Positions 20,577 to 32,242 are shown, numbered from the stretch's first letter. The stretch: DNA of 64,000 bases from Fulvia fulva (GCF_020509005.1 NC_063016.1:1-64000), one strand, 5' to 3'. The notes: generated by a model from the sequence alone, not told the origin. Numbers and translations: made by a program.

Positions 20577-23500
20577 TTATACAAGCTAGAGCTGCCTCAC
20601 AAAGTTTTGAAACTGCTGGCCATTGAGGGGCTTAGTCAGCCCATTAGCAACTATGTCCTTTGTGTGGCAGTAATCCACTGCAATCTTCTTTTGCCACTAG
20701 AGATTCCTGACATAGTAGTATGCCACATCAATATGCTTTGACCTGTCATGGACATGGGCATTTTTGACAAAGGTCAAAGCTGCTTGGTTGTCACCCATAA
20801 GCTTCACGGGTCTCAGCTCATCAACAGTACTGCTTGCCTTCATCCTAGGTTGGAATGAACACTCTCCAACCAGGTCAGGACACCTCATCTCTCTGAAGGC
20901 CTGCAGCAAGAAACTGTGACTACTTAGCTGCTGCATTCATGGCCATGAACTCAGCCTCCATTGTTGATGTGGCAACAGACTTCTGCTTCCTACTCATCCA
21001 GGACACAGGTGATCCACAAAGGAACCACACATGTCCAAGGATTGAGACTCTGTCTGCCTTGTCTATGGCATAATCAGAATCTGAGTATCCCTGGAGAATA
21101 CCTCCTCCTCTTCTGTACATCAAGCCCAGGTCTGGGTATGATCTCAGATATCTGGAGAGTTTCTTCAAGGCTCTAAGATGTTGCTTTGAAGGGTCAGCAA
21201 CATATGAGCTGATTCTTCCAAGGGGGAAAGCAAGGTCTGGCCTTGTCATTGTCATTGGCCACATCCAGGTACCATTGCAACTCTGGTACTCCTGTTTGTT
21301 GCACCTCTCATCCATAGTAGCTGAAGGTCTCAGATCCTCATAGCTGTCCATAGGTGAGAGTGTGGGTGTGGCCTTCTCTGGAGAGATGCCCATCTTGGCA
21401 AGGTTAGTTCGGATGTAGTGTCCTTGATCAAGCTTTACAGTACCTTGGGACCTGTTTCTTGTAATCCTCATTCCAAGGATCTTCTCAGGTTCCCCAAGAT
21501 CTTTGATCTTGAACACTCTTCTAAATTCAGCCTTGAACCACTGAACATCTGACAGCTTTGGAGCTGCAATGGGGATGTCATCCACATAGGTGAGGACCAT
21601 GATGTCTCTTCCTCTGTGGATGAGTAGGCATGGATCCACCTGGGACTAGGTGGATCCAATCTGTTCTAGCTTGGCAACACAGAGCTTGTTCTAATCTCTA
21701 GCTGCTTGCTTCAGTCCATACAGGCTTCTAAGGACCTTGAAGACCATATTTGGTGGAATTTCGACACCTGGGGGTGGGATCATGTAGATGTCTTCAAGAA
21801 GGCTGCTTTCGGTGAAAGCATTGTTCACATCCACCTGGTGCATCTCAAGATCTCTCTCACATACTACAGCCATGAAGACCCTAAGGGTATCATGCCTAAC
21901 AGTAGGTGCAAAGGTCTTTTCAAAGTCAACACCATATTTCTGTGAAAACCCTCTTACAACCAGTCTTGCCTTGAACTCTTCAATGGCTCCACTGATCATT
22001 CTTTTCACATCAAAAACCCACTTAGATGTAACCAGGTTTGCACCCCTTGGTAGTACAACTGGATCCAAGGTGTTGTTGCTTCCTAAGGCAATAAGTTCTT
22101 TCTGGATTGCCTCTTTCCACATATGTCCCCAATTGGGGTCTCCCACTGCCTCCTTATAGGACTTTGGGATTGGCACTTCCTGCCGGTAGGCTATGGCCTG
22201 CCTAACAGCAGCAAATGCATATCCCTCCACATCATTCAGGATTTCCTCAACCCAGCTCATAGTTGGATCAAGATGAAACATCTGAGCAATCAATGCCCTA
22301 TGATGCTTGGCTTCATGCTCAGCAGAGCCATCATCTTCATCCCCCCTTGACCTCTTGTTGCCTGCAAGCTGAGGTGGCTGTTGAGGTTGATCCTCCTGAA
22401 CAAGTTCCTCTTCCTTTTCTTTTCTTGGAGTCCCCTCTACTCCAATCTTCTGGTACTCTCTAATGTCTTTTGGAGGTTGGGGAAGTTGCACAAACAGAGG
22501 CTTTGGCTGGAGCTGCTGTGGCTGCATTGATGAACTGGAGACCTGAGCAGGAGGTCTTCCAACGGGGTTTCTCTTTAGGGCTCTGCTTGACTGGTTTGTG
22601 AAGGTGGTGCCAAGATCCATATCACCCCCCTTCTCATTCTCAAACCAGTCAACTTGCCCGTGTGTTTTGATGGCTTTCATGTCAGGCTCCCAGAAGAGCC
22701 ATTGCTTTGTGGTGTTCTCTATATAGCCAACAAAGACAACTTCTTTACCCCTATTCATGAGCTTGTCACTTCTCAAGCCTTGAGGTTGGGATCTCGGGTC
22801 TACATAGACCACAGCTTTGCATCCCCAGACGCGGAAATGGTCGACTGACGGTACTTGGCCAGTAAAGGCTTCTTCTGGTGAAAGAGCAATACCATCAATG
22901 ATCGGACCATTAGGCAGTCTGTTTCTGATCACAGTCTGTGCTTGCAAAGCTTCTGGCCAGAACTCAACTAGTATGCTAGAGTCTTCAAGCATAGCCCGGA
23001 CTATGTTCTTAGAGGCTTGAATTGACCTTTCCACAGGTCTATTCTAAAGAGAGTTGTAGGCATCAGTTGTGTCCATCTGGATGCCAAACTCCTTCTCCCA
23101 CTGTTTTAGCAAGGAAAGAATTTCCCTTGCACCATCACTACGGATTGCAGATAGAAAACACCTTGAGCTGTTCTCTACCTGAACCTTCCATTCCTTTAGA
23201 GCTGTAGGAGCATCACTCCTAGCCTTCAAAGGGACTACCCACTTCTTCCTTAAGAAGTTGTCTACAATCTCAAGCCAGTACTTGAAGCCAAGTCTTGAGA
23301 CTGCACCTTGAAAAGGCCCACAGATGTCAATAGAGATGAGGGCCAGCCTCTCTCCTTTCCTCTCTGTGGCAGGTCCTTTGAACTTCCTCATGTTTGCAAG
23401 GGAGCAGACCTTGCAGTTCTGGTGTTCAGAAGGAACAGGAATGGGATCTTTCTTGTCAGTGACTCTATGCAGGTTTCTTAGCAGTCCCTTGCTAAGGTGT

Positions 23501-24945
23501 GCACATCTTCTATGCTATAGCTCCCACTGGTCCTGGGGCTCAGTGGCAGTCATAGCCTGTTCCAATTCACACTCAAAATGTGTACCTAACTTGGACAGAT
23601 CCAAGTCATGCTCCTATAGAGAGGCATATGCTTGAGGCATAGCTTCAAGCTGCTCTGAAACACTTTGAATGAATGGAACACCCCCTCTCAGCTTTGTCTG
23701 GACAACAGGTTTTCCAGAAAGGGATTTGAGGGTGAAACTGGGTGGTTGGACAGCAAACTGTTGGCTGAACTGATTCCAAGAAACAAGGCTAACTCCAAGG
23801 CCAGGAACAAACAAAACATTCTTCAAGACAATCTGCTTCCCAGAAGGACCACCCATCACTGCACTCCCCTCATGTGTGGCATGTAGGTAGCCACCCCCAA
23901 CCTTGATCCACTTCCTCTTCTGAAGAGGTTTCAGGGTCCTGAAAAGTGAATCCTGGTCAGTCATATGGGATGAAGCACAAGAGTCAAGCAACCACTCTGA
24001 GGAGGGGTACTTGCTTTTGGCTTCCACAGTTGAATGGGCAACCTCATCAACTTCATCATCCTCTGATGGTGTCTCAGGGTCTGATAAGTCTTCCTGGGTT
24101 GCATAGGCTCTTCCTTGTAAGGTCCTTCATCACCACTAGGATGTCCCTCAGGCTTGGGGATGGGGACCTCGTTCTCGGTGGTGATGATTGTCTCTTTGCA
24201 ACAGAGGTGTTTCCTCTGTTGAGCTTGTCCTTCCTGACAGCATGCTTGGCTCCAGAGAGGTGTGGGCAATCCTTGATCACATGATCACCATCACAGAGAT
24301 GGCAGGTGATCTTGCCCTGGAAACCTCTTCCTGCAAACATTGCTGTTTCCTTGGATGCAACTTCCAGCCTGGATTCATGTGACTCAAGCAGTTGTAGACA
24401 ATCTTCATATGACAGTCCTGGCTGGGCCAGGATAGTGTTCTTGGTCTCAAGATACACCTCAGGCAGGGCTTGAAGCAGATGCTTCAGCTTCCTTGTAGGC
24501 TCTCTGTAGTGAGCCTCTGCTGGGTCAACTTCAGCAATCCTTCTTACAAGATTGCCAAGGTGGACCCAGGCCTGTCTGATGGTCATGCCATCTATCATTC
24601 TGAAGTTGATCAATTCTTGAACAACTGTCATTGCATATGCAGCATGAACCTTGCTGTACTTTGCCCTCATCTTGAGCCAGATCTCTCCAGCTTGTCTCAT
24701 CTATTTGCTTTCCTCCCAACTGGACTGTATCTTGACTCTTCAAGTCCAGGTAAGGGATCTGATGACTCAGATGGTGTTGAGGAGCTGTGGGTGCTTGATA
24801 ATAGATGGCCTCTATCTACAACCCAAAGCACATCTTGAGCTTCAAGATGGTCTTGTATCAATGAGAACCATGTTCTCTAGTTGTCCTTGGTTAGGATAGG
24901 TGCTGCTCTCCTCCTACCAAGGGTGCTGTGTCCGGTTTCCTCCAT
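20577..24945 (-). pseudogene. Copia C2 gag-pol pseudogene
   Basis: Frame pieces of a copia polyprotein: Gag (24074-24700 region with zinc knuckle CHLCDGDHVIKDC), protease (LLDSCASSHMTD, about 23950), integrase (SIDICGPF, about 23325; QN.PVERSIQASKN), RT (VTSKWVFDVKR; YVDD about 21580) and RNase H. The start ATG is at 24945-24943 and the normal stop at 20579-20577. It is broken by a deletion of roughly 60 bp in the Gag-protease linker (near 24110) that shifts the frame, and by TAG codons at the QSQVDPC site (about 21646) and after WFxxEAYNSL (near 23043). The same linker deletion is in C4. Segment 22810-23060 is almost family I and shares private mutations with C1. Confidence 0.9.
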
Positions 24946-25454
24946 GCTTTTATATATAGGACAGGATGGCTGCCTACAGAAGAAAGGTATTCGTTCGTAC
25001 GCGATCGGATCGATAGGAGGTGAACCGAACGCGAGGTTGATAGTGGAGAGAATGGCTGTCCACTAGAAAGCGAGGAAAGTCGGTCGTAAGGATCGTGTTT
25101 CTGAGACACTGTCTGTAGCTCTCTTAAGGGAGGGTGTTCTGAGACACTACGGCTCTCTCAGACGGAACAGTTAGTTGGTGAGGACAACGCGATGTCCTGA
25201 GAGCAACTCTTCCTAGTAGGCTCGCCCACCTTTCTAAGGTATTGGCATAGGCTTCTCTTCCAACCCTCTAAGTTGGTCAAAGTCTGACAGTGCCTCACTA
25301 GGCTCTTTCACGACTAACATACACCTACAGCGAGCTGTAGCTTCCTGTGTAATGCGGAGGCGGCCTCTAGTCTGCCCTTCCTTTTAGTATTGTAGAGGAA
25401 TAACTACTACGACTTCAATCTATAAGACCTAAAGGCTAACCCGGGCTCATAACC

Positions 25455-25676
25455 TGTTAAACAGGTACGGATTGCGCAGCCGTGGAAGATACGAATTACA
25501 GATTATGTGAATGAAGAAGGACCTAATAGGATAGCGTGTATCTATGTACAGTATCGCTAGTTAATAGTGTAGGTGTTTTAGGAGGGACAGCTGTACTTAG
25601 GACTTGACTAGCAAGCCCTGATTACTAATCCCCCTAAGCACCTAATGTTGACCCTATGACCTGTATATTCTCAACA
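25455..25676 (-). repeat. Copia C2 right LTR (Y type, 222 bp)
   Basis: Differs from the C2 left LTR over the first 70 bp (GATTGCGCAGCCGTGGAAGA...). It matches the C4 right LTR. Right flank ATACC. Confidence 0.93.
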
Positions 25677-25971
25677 ATACCTATCTTTAAGGAGGCGATA
25701 GTTCTCCTCTATCGAGTCTAACTAGGCTAGAATGTTTATATCGTCTACGAATCCCGATACTAAGGTTTACGGAGAGGTAAGGAGGGGGATTAGATTAGAC
25801 ATAAATATTGGAAATAGGATAGGGGAGAGAGTAGATCCCTAAGGTATTCTAGCCTCTACCTTTACCGGGTCGGACGTATACCTCCCTAGGACTAGGTATA
25901 TCGTCCGTTCCTAGAGAAAGGAGTAGACGAACTTCGTTACCTACTAGGGGATGCCTTTCTATTATAGGATA
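25677..25971 (-). mobile_element. Tad-like LINE fragment F3 (RT catalytic region), inverted
   Basis: The reverse complement reads, through RIP stops, as LINE reverse transcriptase: a block like RIPQGSTLSPILF followed by the catalytic FVDDINIL (FVDD around 25739-25750). It lies in opposite orientation to F1 and F4. Its right end carries the GGATA duplication of C3. Its left end (ATACC) is the C2/Y duplication. Confidence 0.82.
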
Positions 25972-26206
25972 TGTTGAACAGGTACGGGTGGATAGCAGCG
26001 GAGTGGAGTAAGAGATCAATCTTCAACTGACTAATAGCACGAGCATGCAGCAATATATCAGGAACCAATATGTTGATTGTGTTGGATGTCTATCTAAGCT
26101 AAAGGGGAGAGAAGGTATCTCCCTACAAGCTGAGTCATTGTGGATGCCTCAGGCTGCCAGATCACTTCCTGATTGTTGACTCCCTTTGAGATGCTACATC
26201 TTAACA
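25972..26206 (-). repeat. Copia C3 3' LTR
   Basis: 235 bp, TGTTGAACAGG...ATCTTAACA on the plus strand. It carries a G-to-A difference (GGATAGCAG versus GGATGGCAG) from the other copies. Confidence 0.95.
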
Positions 26207-26271
26207 CTCCCACTCATCTCGTATGGGAGGTTACAGTCTGCTCACTTCCTGTCAATAGTACTTGGACCTTT

Positions 26272-29200
26272 TTATGACAGGTTCAGCTGGCTTACAAACC
26301 TCTGGAAGTGTGGACCAGTCTTTGGTTTTGTAAACCCGTCTGCAACCATCTCAGAGGTTGGGGTGTACTCAACAGCAATAAGCCTCCTCCACCAAAGTTT
26401 CCTAACAGCGTTATAGGCAATGTCAATGTGCTTCGACTTGTCATGAACATGTGCATCTTTCACTAGGGTGAGGGCAGCTTGATTGTCACCTCTTAATTGG
26501 ACTGGTCTCAAATTTGATACAGTCTCCTGGTTTCCAGTGATTCTTGGTTGATGGGAACAGTCTCCCACTAACTCTGGACAATCCATTTCCCTCAGCAGTG
26601 AAGCTAGGAATTGGGACTGCTTCGCACATGCATTCATAGCCATGTATTCAGCCTCCATTGTGGATGTTGCTACAGACTTTTGCTTCTTGCTCATCCAAGA
26701 AACTGGTGCCCCACAGAGGAAGAAGACATACCCAAGGATTGAGACTCTGTCTGCTTTGTCCATTGCATAATCAGAATCACAGTATCCAATAAGGTGTCCT
26801 TTTCCAGACTTTGAGAACTGAAGTCCTAGATCAGGGTATGATCTTAGGTACCTAGTGATCTTCTTCAAAGCCTTCATGTGGTAGGTGGATGGGTCACTCA
26901 CAAATGAGCTCATCCTTCCTAGGGCAAAAGCAATGTCTGGCCTTGTGATTGTTGCTGGCCACATCCAAGTACTATTAATACTCTGGTACTCTGCCTTGTC
27001 ACACCTCTCATCCATGTGGCTTGAAGGTTTGAGGGCCTCATAGCTGTCCATGGGTGAGTGTGTAGGTGCTGCCTTCTCATGGTTCATTCCCATCTTGGCT
27101 AGGCTGTCCCTAACAAAGTGTCCTTGGTCAAGTTTCAGGATTCCTCTCTTCCTGTCCCTTGTGACTCTCATGCCAAGGATCTTTTCAGGTTCACCTAGAT
27201 CTTTGATCTTGAAGATCTTGCCAAGTTCTCTTTTGAACCAGAGAACATCTGTCAACTTTGGTGCAGCAATTGGAATGTCATCCACATGTATAAGGATTAT
27301 GATCTCCCTCTTCTTATAGATAAGTAGGCATGGATCCACTTCTGACTGTGTGAATCCAATCTCTCTGAGCTTTGACACACAGAGTTGATTCCAATCTCTA
27401 GCTGCTTGCTTAAGTCTATACAAGCTTTTGAGGATTTTGAACACCATGTTTGGTGGAAGCTCAACTCCTGGTGGTGGTAACATGAAGATGTCTTCATGGA
27501 GGGTGCTTTCTGTGAATGCATTGTTCACATCCACTTGGTGAAGATGAAGATCCTTCTTACACACAATAGCCATAAACACCCTAAGGGTGTCCTGTCTTAC
27601 TGTAGGTGCAAATGTCTCCATAAAGTCAACACCAAACTTCTGTGAGAAGTCCCTTGCAACTAGTCTAGCCTTGAACTTTTCAATAGCTCCACTAATGCTT
27701 CTCTTAATATCAAAGACCCATCTTGATGTAACCAGATTTGCTCCTTTTGGTGGAACAGAATTTTCCCAGGTGTTGTTACTCTGTAGAGCATCTAGTTCCT
27801 TTTGGATTGCTTCCTTCCAAAGATGTCCCCATTTCTTGTCATTCACAGCATCCTTGTAGGATTTTGGAATTGGGACCTCTTGCTTGTATGCAATGGCTTC
27901 TACAGTTGCTGCAAAGGCCATTTCCTCAACTTCTTCCAGGAATTCGCTATCCCATGGTATTGAACTGTCCACTGATTGCATGGCTGCAAAGAAAGCTTGG
28001 TGAAAAGCAGCAAGGTTCTCTGAGAGGTCCATTGCTTCTCCCACTTCAGTGGTTAGTTCGGGCTTAGGGACCATGGATCTTGGGGCTTTCTGTTTCATGT
28101 CATAGCCCTCAACATTATAGTCAGCCTTTCTCTTTCCAAGGGATGATTTAGGGACCGTCACTTGTGACCTAGTAACGTCTATTTCCTGGGGATCTAGGGA
28201 GCTTCTCTCAATTGGCTGATCGATTTTCTGAAATTCCCCTACGTTCTCCGGAGGCTGGGGAAGTTGCACAAACAGCTTTCTCGGCTGAGCGACTTTAGGG
28301 CTCTCAATTGGCTGATCCATTTCGGGGGGGCTCTGATGGACGCCTGAATGGTAGGTAGATTGTCCTAAGGATACGTTCTTCCTCGGCCTTCCTAAGGGCT
28401 TCCTAGCTGGTGCACTGCTTGGTAGATTCAATGTTGGAACATTGAGACCCATATCACCTCTAGGCTGGTCCTCAAAGAAGTCTGCATGTGTGTGTTGTTT
28501 AACAGCTCTCATGTCTGGTTCCCAAAAGAGCCAGGCTTTAGCTGTGTTTTCAACATACCCAATAAACACTGCTTCTTTACCCCTATTCATTAGCTTGTCA
28601 CTTCTTGCCCATTGAGGTTGGGATCTTGTGTCCATATAGACAACAGCTTTGCATCCCCAAACTTTCAAATGGTTGATGGTCGGTTTGATACCATCAAAAG
28701 CCTCATCTGGTGAAACCTTGAACCCATCGTAATCTGGGCCATTTGGCAGTTTGTTCCTCATATAAGTTTGGGCCTCTAGTGCTTCAGGCCAAAATTCAAC
28801 CGGCATTTTAGCCTCTTCAAGCATTGCCCTTATAGAGTCCTCTGAGGTTTGTATTGACCTCTCAACTGGTCCATTCTGTAGAGAGTTGTATGCCTCAGTC
28901 GGCTCGAGCCCAATCCCCAAATCCTTCTCCCACTGCTTCACTAATGCAATAAGTTCTTTTGCATTGTCAAGTCTTACTGCTTTCAGCTGCGCTGATGATT
29001 TCCTCTCTGCTTTGATCTTCCAGTTCTGGAGAGCAACTGGAGCATCTTCTCTTTTCCTAAGAGGAAAGGTCCACTTCTTCCTAGAGAAGTTGTCAACAAT
29101 CTCAAGCCAGTATTTGAATCCTAGTCTTGAGATTGGTAGTGGGCCACATATGTCAATAGATACAAGGGCAAGTCTTTCAGGTCTTCTCTCTGTAACTTTG

Positions 29201-30903
29201 CCTTTGTACTTCTTCATCTTTGCTATTGAGCATACTCTGCACTGGTGAAAGCCATCCTTAGGGATAGGAATGGGTTCTTTCAAGTCTGTTACCTTGTGAA
29301 GATTCTGGAGCAAATTCTTCCCAAAGTGTGCAAATCTTCTATGCCAAAGCTCCCACTGCTTCAGGTCGGTCTCTGATTGAGCAGTCACAAAGGCATTCTC
29401 CATTGGTGGTGCACATGATGAGTAATGTGCCCGTTCTTGTAGGAGAGGAGAAATCTCATCAATGAATGGAACCCCCCCAAGGAGCTTTGTCTGGACAACA
29501 GTCTCACCAGAGGGGGAAACAAGAGAAAATGATGGAGGTTGCACACCAAACTGCTTGCTAAACTGGTTCCATGAAACCAGGTTCACTCCTAGCTTGGGTA
29601 CAAGCAGGACATCTTCCAAAACAACTTTTCTGCCAGCTCTCCCACTCATCTCTGCATTCCCAATATGAGTGGCCAATAAAAACCCACCTCCCACTTTGAT
29701 CCATTTCTTCCTTGTCAAGGGAGTCATAGATCTAAAGAGGCAGCTTTGGTCAGTCATATGGGATGAAGCACAGGAGTCAAGTAACCACTCTGACGAGGGG
29801 AACTTGCCTTGGACTTCTGCAGTTGAGTGAGCCACTTCATCATACTCATCATCATCAGACATTGTCTCTGGGGATGAGCTGCATGGTGACTCTTGGGCGG
29901 AGAAACCTTTTCCAGTCTTCTTTGCTTTAGAGGTATAAGACTGGGCCTGGTTCTTCTGGAGTGACAGCATGTCAGAGCTGAGTTTCTTCACCATTTTCTT
30001 AAGTTCTTCCATAGAGGACTTCTCTCTTGGTGTCCTCCTTGAAGTGGGTGGTGGAGTTCTCTTCTTCTTGACATGTGTTGTATTCTGGGAAGATGGTGGT
30101 TGGGAATGAGATCTAAGGACCTTTCTTGCCTCAGGCAAACTAGGGCAGTCCTTGATCAGATGATCCTTCTCACAGAGAAGGCAGGAGAGTGGTCTTGCTA
30201 GACCTGAGGGCTTGACCCAGGTGGCTGCCATGCCATACTCAGCCTTAGAGGGATCCAACCTGGCTTCTTGAGCTTCAAGGATCTTTAAGGTCCTTTCATG
30301 ATCCATCTTTGGCTGAGCCATGATAGTATCCCTGGCTACATAGTAGTCAGGTGGCAGTGAGCTTAAGAGCTGGGTCATCCTCACATCAGCTTTCCTGTAA
30401 TGCTGACCCTCTGGGTCAACATCAGCAATCCTTTTTCCAAGAGAAACCAGGTGTGTCCATGCGGATCTGATGGTGAACTCTTCACTCATCTCAAAGGTCA
30501 CAAATTGCTTTGTGAGCTCATGTGCATGGGTTGGTAGCACCTGGCTATACTTGTTCCAGAGATACACCCACTTCTCAGCAGCTCTTCCAGATTCACATGA
30601 GCCCTCAAGCTCAAATTCATCTTCTTCTGTGATCCTACTAAGGATACTGAAGTTGCATACTGCATTGTGTCTTGTCCATGTTGGCGTATTGAGGATCTCT
30701 TTGGTTGTAGCCTCTTCTTGGAGTTTCAGAGTCTTGCCCTTGATGTTGTCAAAAGACACTTCCATTAGGTCATCAATTGCAAAGAATGCTGATTGGCTCT
30801 CCATCTTGTATCTCTGAAGGTTGAACCATCTCTTCCAATTGTCCCTCCCAAGAATTGGGATTTTGCCTCCCTTCTCCTCTGTCTTCTCTTGGTATGAATC
30901 CAT
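26272..30903 (-). CDS. Copia C3 Gag-Pol polyprotein (1543 aa)
   Basis: One open frame from ATG 30903 (the frame is open eight codons further upstream, without an ATG). Order: Gag; zinc knuckle CLLCEKDHLIKDC; protease LLDSCASSHMTD; pre-integrase WHRRFAHFGKN; integrase with SIDICGP, VRLDNAKE and GPVERSIQTSE (DDE); reverse transcriptase with HVDD (LIHVDDIPIAAPK); RNase H with CDSDYAMDK and MEAEYMAM. All enzymes needed for retrotransposition are present. Compared with C7 it has four changes in or near RT that look damaging or atypical: LARDFSQ instead of LARGFSQ, LYRLKQ instead of LYGLKQ, LLIYKK instead of LLIHKK, INSTWMW instead of INGTWMW. The LYGLKQ block is nearly invariant in copia RTs, so this copy is probably inactive although its frame is intact. 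Confidence 0.95.
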   Translation of the reverse strand: MDSYQEKTEEKGGKIPILGRDNWKRWFNLQRYKMESQSAFFAIDDLMEVSFDNIKGKTLKLQEEATTKEILNTPTWTRHNAVCNFSILSRITEEDEFELEGSCESGRAAEKWVYLWNKYSQVLPTHAHELTKQFVTFEMSEEFTIRSAWTHLVSLGKRIADVDPEGQHYRKADVRMTQLLSSLPPDYYVARDTIMAQPKMDHERTLKILEAQEARLDPSKAEYGMAATWVKPSGLARPLSCLLCEKDHLIKDCPSLPEARKVLRSHSQPPSSQNTTHVKKKRTPPPTSRRTPREKSSMEELKKMVKKLSSDMLSLQKNQAQSYTSKAKKTGKGFSAQESPCSSSPETMSDDDEYDEVAHSTAEVQGKFPSSEWLLDSCASSHMTDQSCLFRSMTPLTRKKWIKVGGGFLLATHIGNAEMSGRAGRKVVLEDVLLVPKLGVNLVSWNQFSKQFGVQPPSFSLVSPSGETVVQTKLLGGVPFIDEISPLLQERAHYSSCAPPMENAFVTAQSETDLKQWELWHRRFAHFGKNLLQNLHKVTDLKEPIPIPKDGFHQCRVCSIAKMKKYKGKVTERRPERLALVSIDICGPLPISRLGFKYWLEIVDNFSRKKWTFPLRKREDAPVALQNWKIKAERKSSAQLKAVRLDNAKELIALVKQWEKDLGIGLEPTEAYNSLQNGPVERSIQTSEDSIRAMLEEAKMPVEFWPEALEAQTYMRNKLPNGPDYDGFKVSPDEAFDGIKPTINHLKVWGCKAVVYMDTRSQPQWARSDKLMNRGKEAVFIGYVENTAKAWLFWEPDMRAVKQHTHADFFEDQPRGDMGLNVPTLNLPSSAPARKPLGRPRKNVSLGQSTYHSGVHQSPPEMDQPIESPKVAQPRKLFVQLPQPPENVGEFQKIDQPIERSSLDPQEIDVTRSQVTVPKSSLGKRKADYNVEGYDMKQKAPRSMVPKPELTTEVGEAMDLSENLAAFHQAFFAAMQSVDSSIPWDSEFLEEVEEMAFAATVEAIAYKQEVPIPKSYKDAVNDKKWGHLWKEAIQKELDALQSNNTWENSVPPKGANLVTSRWVFDIKRSISGAIEKFKARLVARDFSQKFGVDFMETFAPTVRQDTLRVFMAIVCKKDLHLHQVDVNNAFTESTLHEDIFMLPPPGVELPPNMVFKILKSLYRLKQAARDWNQLCVSKLREIGFTQSEVDPCLLIYKKREIIILIHVDDIPIAAPKLTDVLWFKRELGKIFKIKDLGEPEKILGMRVTRDRKRGILKLDQGHFVRDSLAKMGMNHEKAAPTHSPMDSYEALKPSSHMDERCDKAEYQSINSTWMWPATITRPDIAFALGRMSSFVSDPSTYHMKALKKITRYLRSYPDLGLQFSKSGKGHLIGYCDSDYAMDKADRVSILGYVFFLCGAPVSWMSKKQKSVATSTMEAEYMAMNACAKQSQFLASLLREMDCPELVGDCSHQPRITGNQETVSNLRPVQLRGDNQAALTLVKDAHVHDKSKHIDIAYNAVRKLWWRRLIAVEYTPTSEMVADGFTKPKTGPHFQRFVSQLNLS

Positions 30904-31351
30904 AATAAATTGGATGTAATGAAACAAGGTGTGTATGTTCCAAGGTGGTGGCTCAGATCCTGCTGAGGCTTCTGGTGTAGAATGGGAAAGTTCGTAGGTG
31001 TGGATACCAAGGCCTGCTTGGTAAAGTAAAGAAGGAGCGGTGTGAGGTCTCGGGGCTAGGACACAGGTCTGTCTCTCCTAGCAGAGCTTCAAATGACTTA
31101 CTTGAAGTCCTTCTTGATAGTATCTCGATGCAGTTCTGCCTACAGAGTATCTTCAAGGTATTGGCTTTGAGTAAGCCGCACAGAGTCCTTGTCTAGGTTA
31201 CCTATCACTTAGTATCGAACTAAGCTCCTTGATAGGATAGACGGGGTAGACTTCTGATTCCCAGATGTTTTCTGCTACGATAGCAAGGGATACAAGTAAC
31301 CTGTACTGATATAGGTTGCTCTTATTCCTGCACAAACCCGGGCTCATAACC

Positions 31352-31586
31352 TGTTGAACAGGTACGGGTGGATGGCAGCGGAGTGGAGTAAGAGATCAAT
31401 CTTCAACTGACTAATAGCACGAGCATGTAGCAATATATTAGGAACCAATATGTTGATTGTGTTGGATGTCTATCTAAGCTAAAGGGGAGAGAAGGTATCT
31501 CCCTACAAGCTGAGTCATTATGGATGCCTCAGGCTGCCAGATCACTTCCTGATTGTTGACTCCCTTTGAGATGCTACATCTTAACA
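31352..31586 (-). repeat. Copia C3 5' LTR
   Basis: 235 bp, ends ATCTTAACA, followed by GGATA. It has a few G-to-A/C-to-T changes (GCATGTAGC, ATATTAGG, TTATGG) relative to C7. Confidence 0.95.
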
Positions 31587-32024
31587 GGATATATATTAGC
31601 CTTTAGTATAAGACGTTATCGAAGGCTCCTATAATGTCGAGGGATAGTAAGGACGCCGCTCGGTTCCTACCGTAGTACTAGAGGGTCTAAATTTACTCTA
31701 TAATTAGCTCTATTACTATTAGTATCGATCGCTAGCTTCTTCCCCCTATCTATATTACTAGGAGTACGTAGTTCTCCTCGGCTAGCTACGTAAGTCTCTA
31801 GGCTACTATCTTTTCTAGGACCTTCCCTATCGTATTTAGAAGTACGATTAGTCTATACGATTTAGGCTAAGTATAGTCCTCCTTCTATAGCTTACGTAGT
31901 ACTACTATTATAGACTCTCTATACGGCTTCGGGTAATACCCTAGCCGTAGGTACGCGGTAAATAGGTTTATAAGACTCGGCGCGATCTCTTCTCTATACT
32001 CTTTTAGTAGTATACTTAGTATCC
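31587..32024 (-). mobile_element. Tad-like LINE fragment F2 (RT core start), inverted
   Basis: The reverse complement continues the F1 frame directly: after GPDRI comes LSILLKEYREEIAPSLINLF, then a PKPYRESIIVVLRKL block and SYRLIVLLNTIGKVLE, all typical of LINE reverse transcriptases, ending in LDIIGAFDNV (the first RT Asp). The right end TATCC (32020-32024) is GGATA reversed, the same duplication that sits left of C2. The left end carries GGATA of C3. Confidence 0.88.
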
Positions 32025-32242
32025 TGTTGAGAATATGCAGGTCATAGGGTCAACATTGAGTGCTTAGGGGGATTAGTAATCAGGGCTTGCTAGTCAAGTC
32101 CCGAGTACAGCTGTCCCTCCTGAAACACCTACACCAACACTGGCGATACTGTATGTAGATACACGCTATCCCATTGAGTCCTTCTTCGTCTTTCGTGTGA
32201 TCCGCCGTCTTCCACTGCTGCGCAACTCGTACCTGTTTAACA
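32025..32242 (+). repeat. Copia C4 left LTR (X type, 218 bp)
   Basis: TGTTGAGAATATGCAGG...CTGTTTAACA. It is nearly identical to the C2 left LTR reversed. The leader that follows (to about 32530) resembles family I, then switches to the Ib type. Confidence 0.93.

Larger units (their letters stand above)
20325..25676 (-). mobile_element. Copia C2 (subfamily Ib), inversion recombinant
   Basis: The two ends do not belong together. The left LTR (20325-20542, 218 bp) is flanked by GGATA and has the X-type sequence. The right LTR (25455-25676, 222 bp) is a different subtype and is flanked by ATACC. The matching partners are in C4: its left LTR is also 218 bp with TATCC (GGATA reversed), its right LTR 222 bp with GGTAT. 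So C2 and C4 are the reciprocal products of one crossover between two inverted elements. The interior carries broken gag-pol on the minus strand. Confidence 0.93.
25972..31586 (-). mobile_element. Complete copia C3 (family II)
   Basis: 5615 bp, 235-bp LTRs (25972-26206 and 31352-31586), target duplication GGATA (25967-25971 and 31587-31591). Primer site CCCGGGCTCATAACC at 31337-31351. It is inserted in the LINE segment that lies inverted between C2 and C4. It is nearly identical to C7 over its whole length. Most differences are C-to-T or G-to-A changes in C3, some in CpA context, including a few between its own LTRs. Confidence 0.96.
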
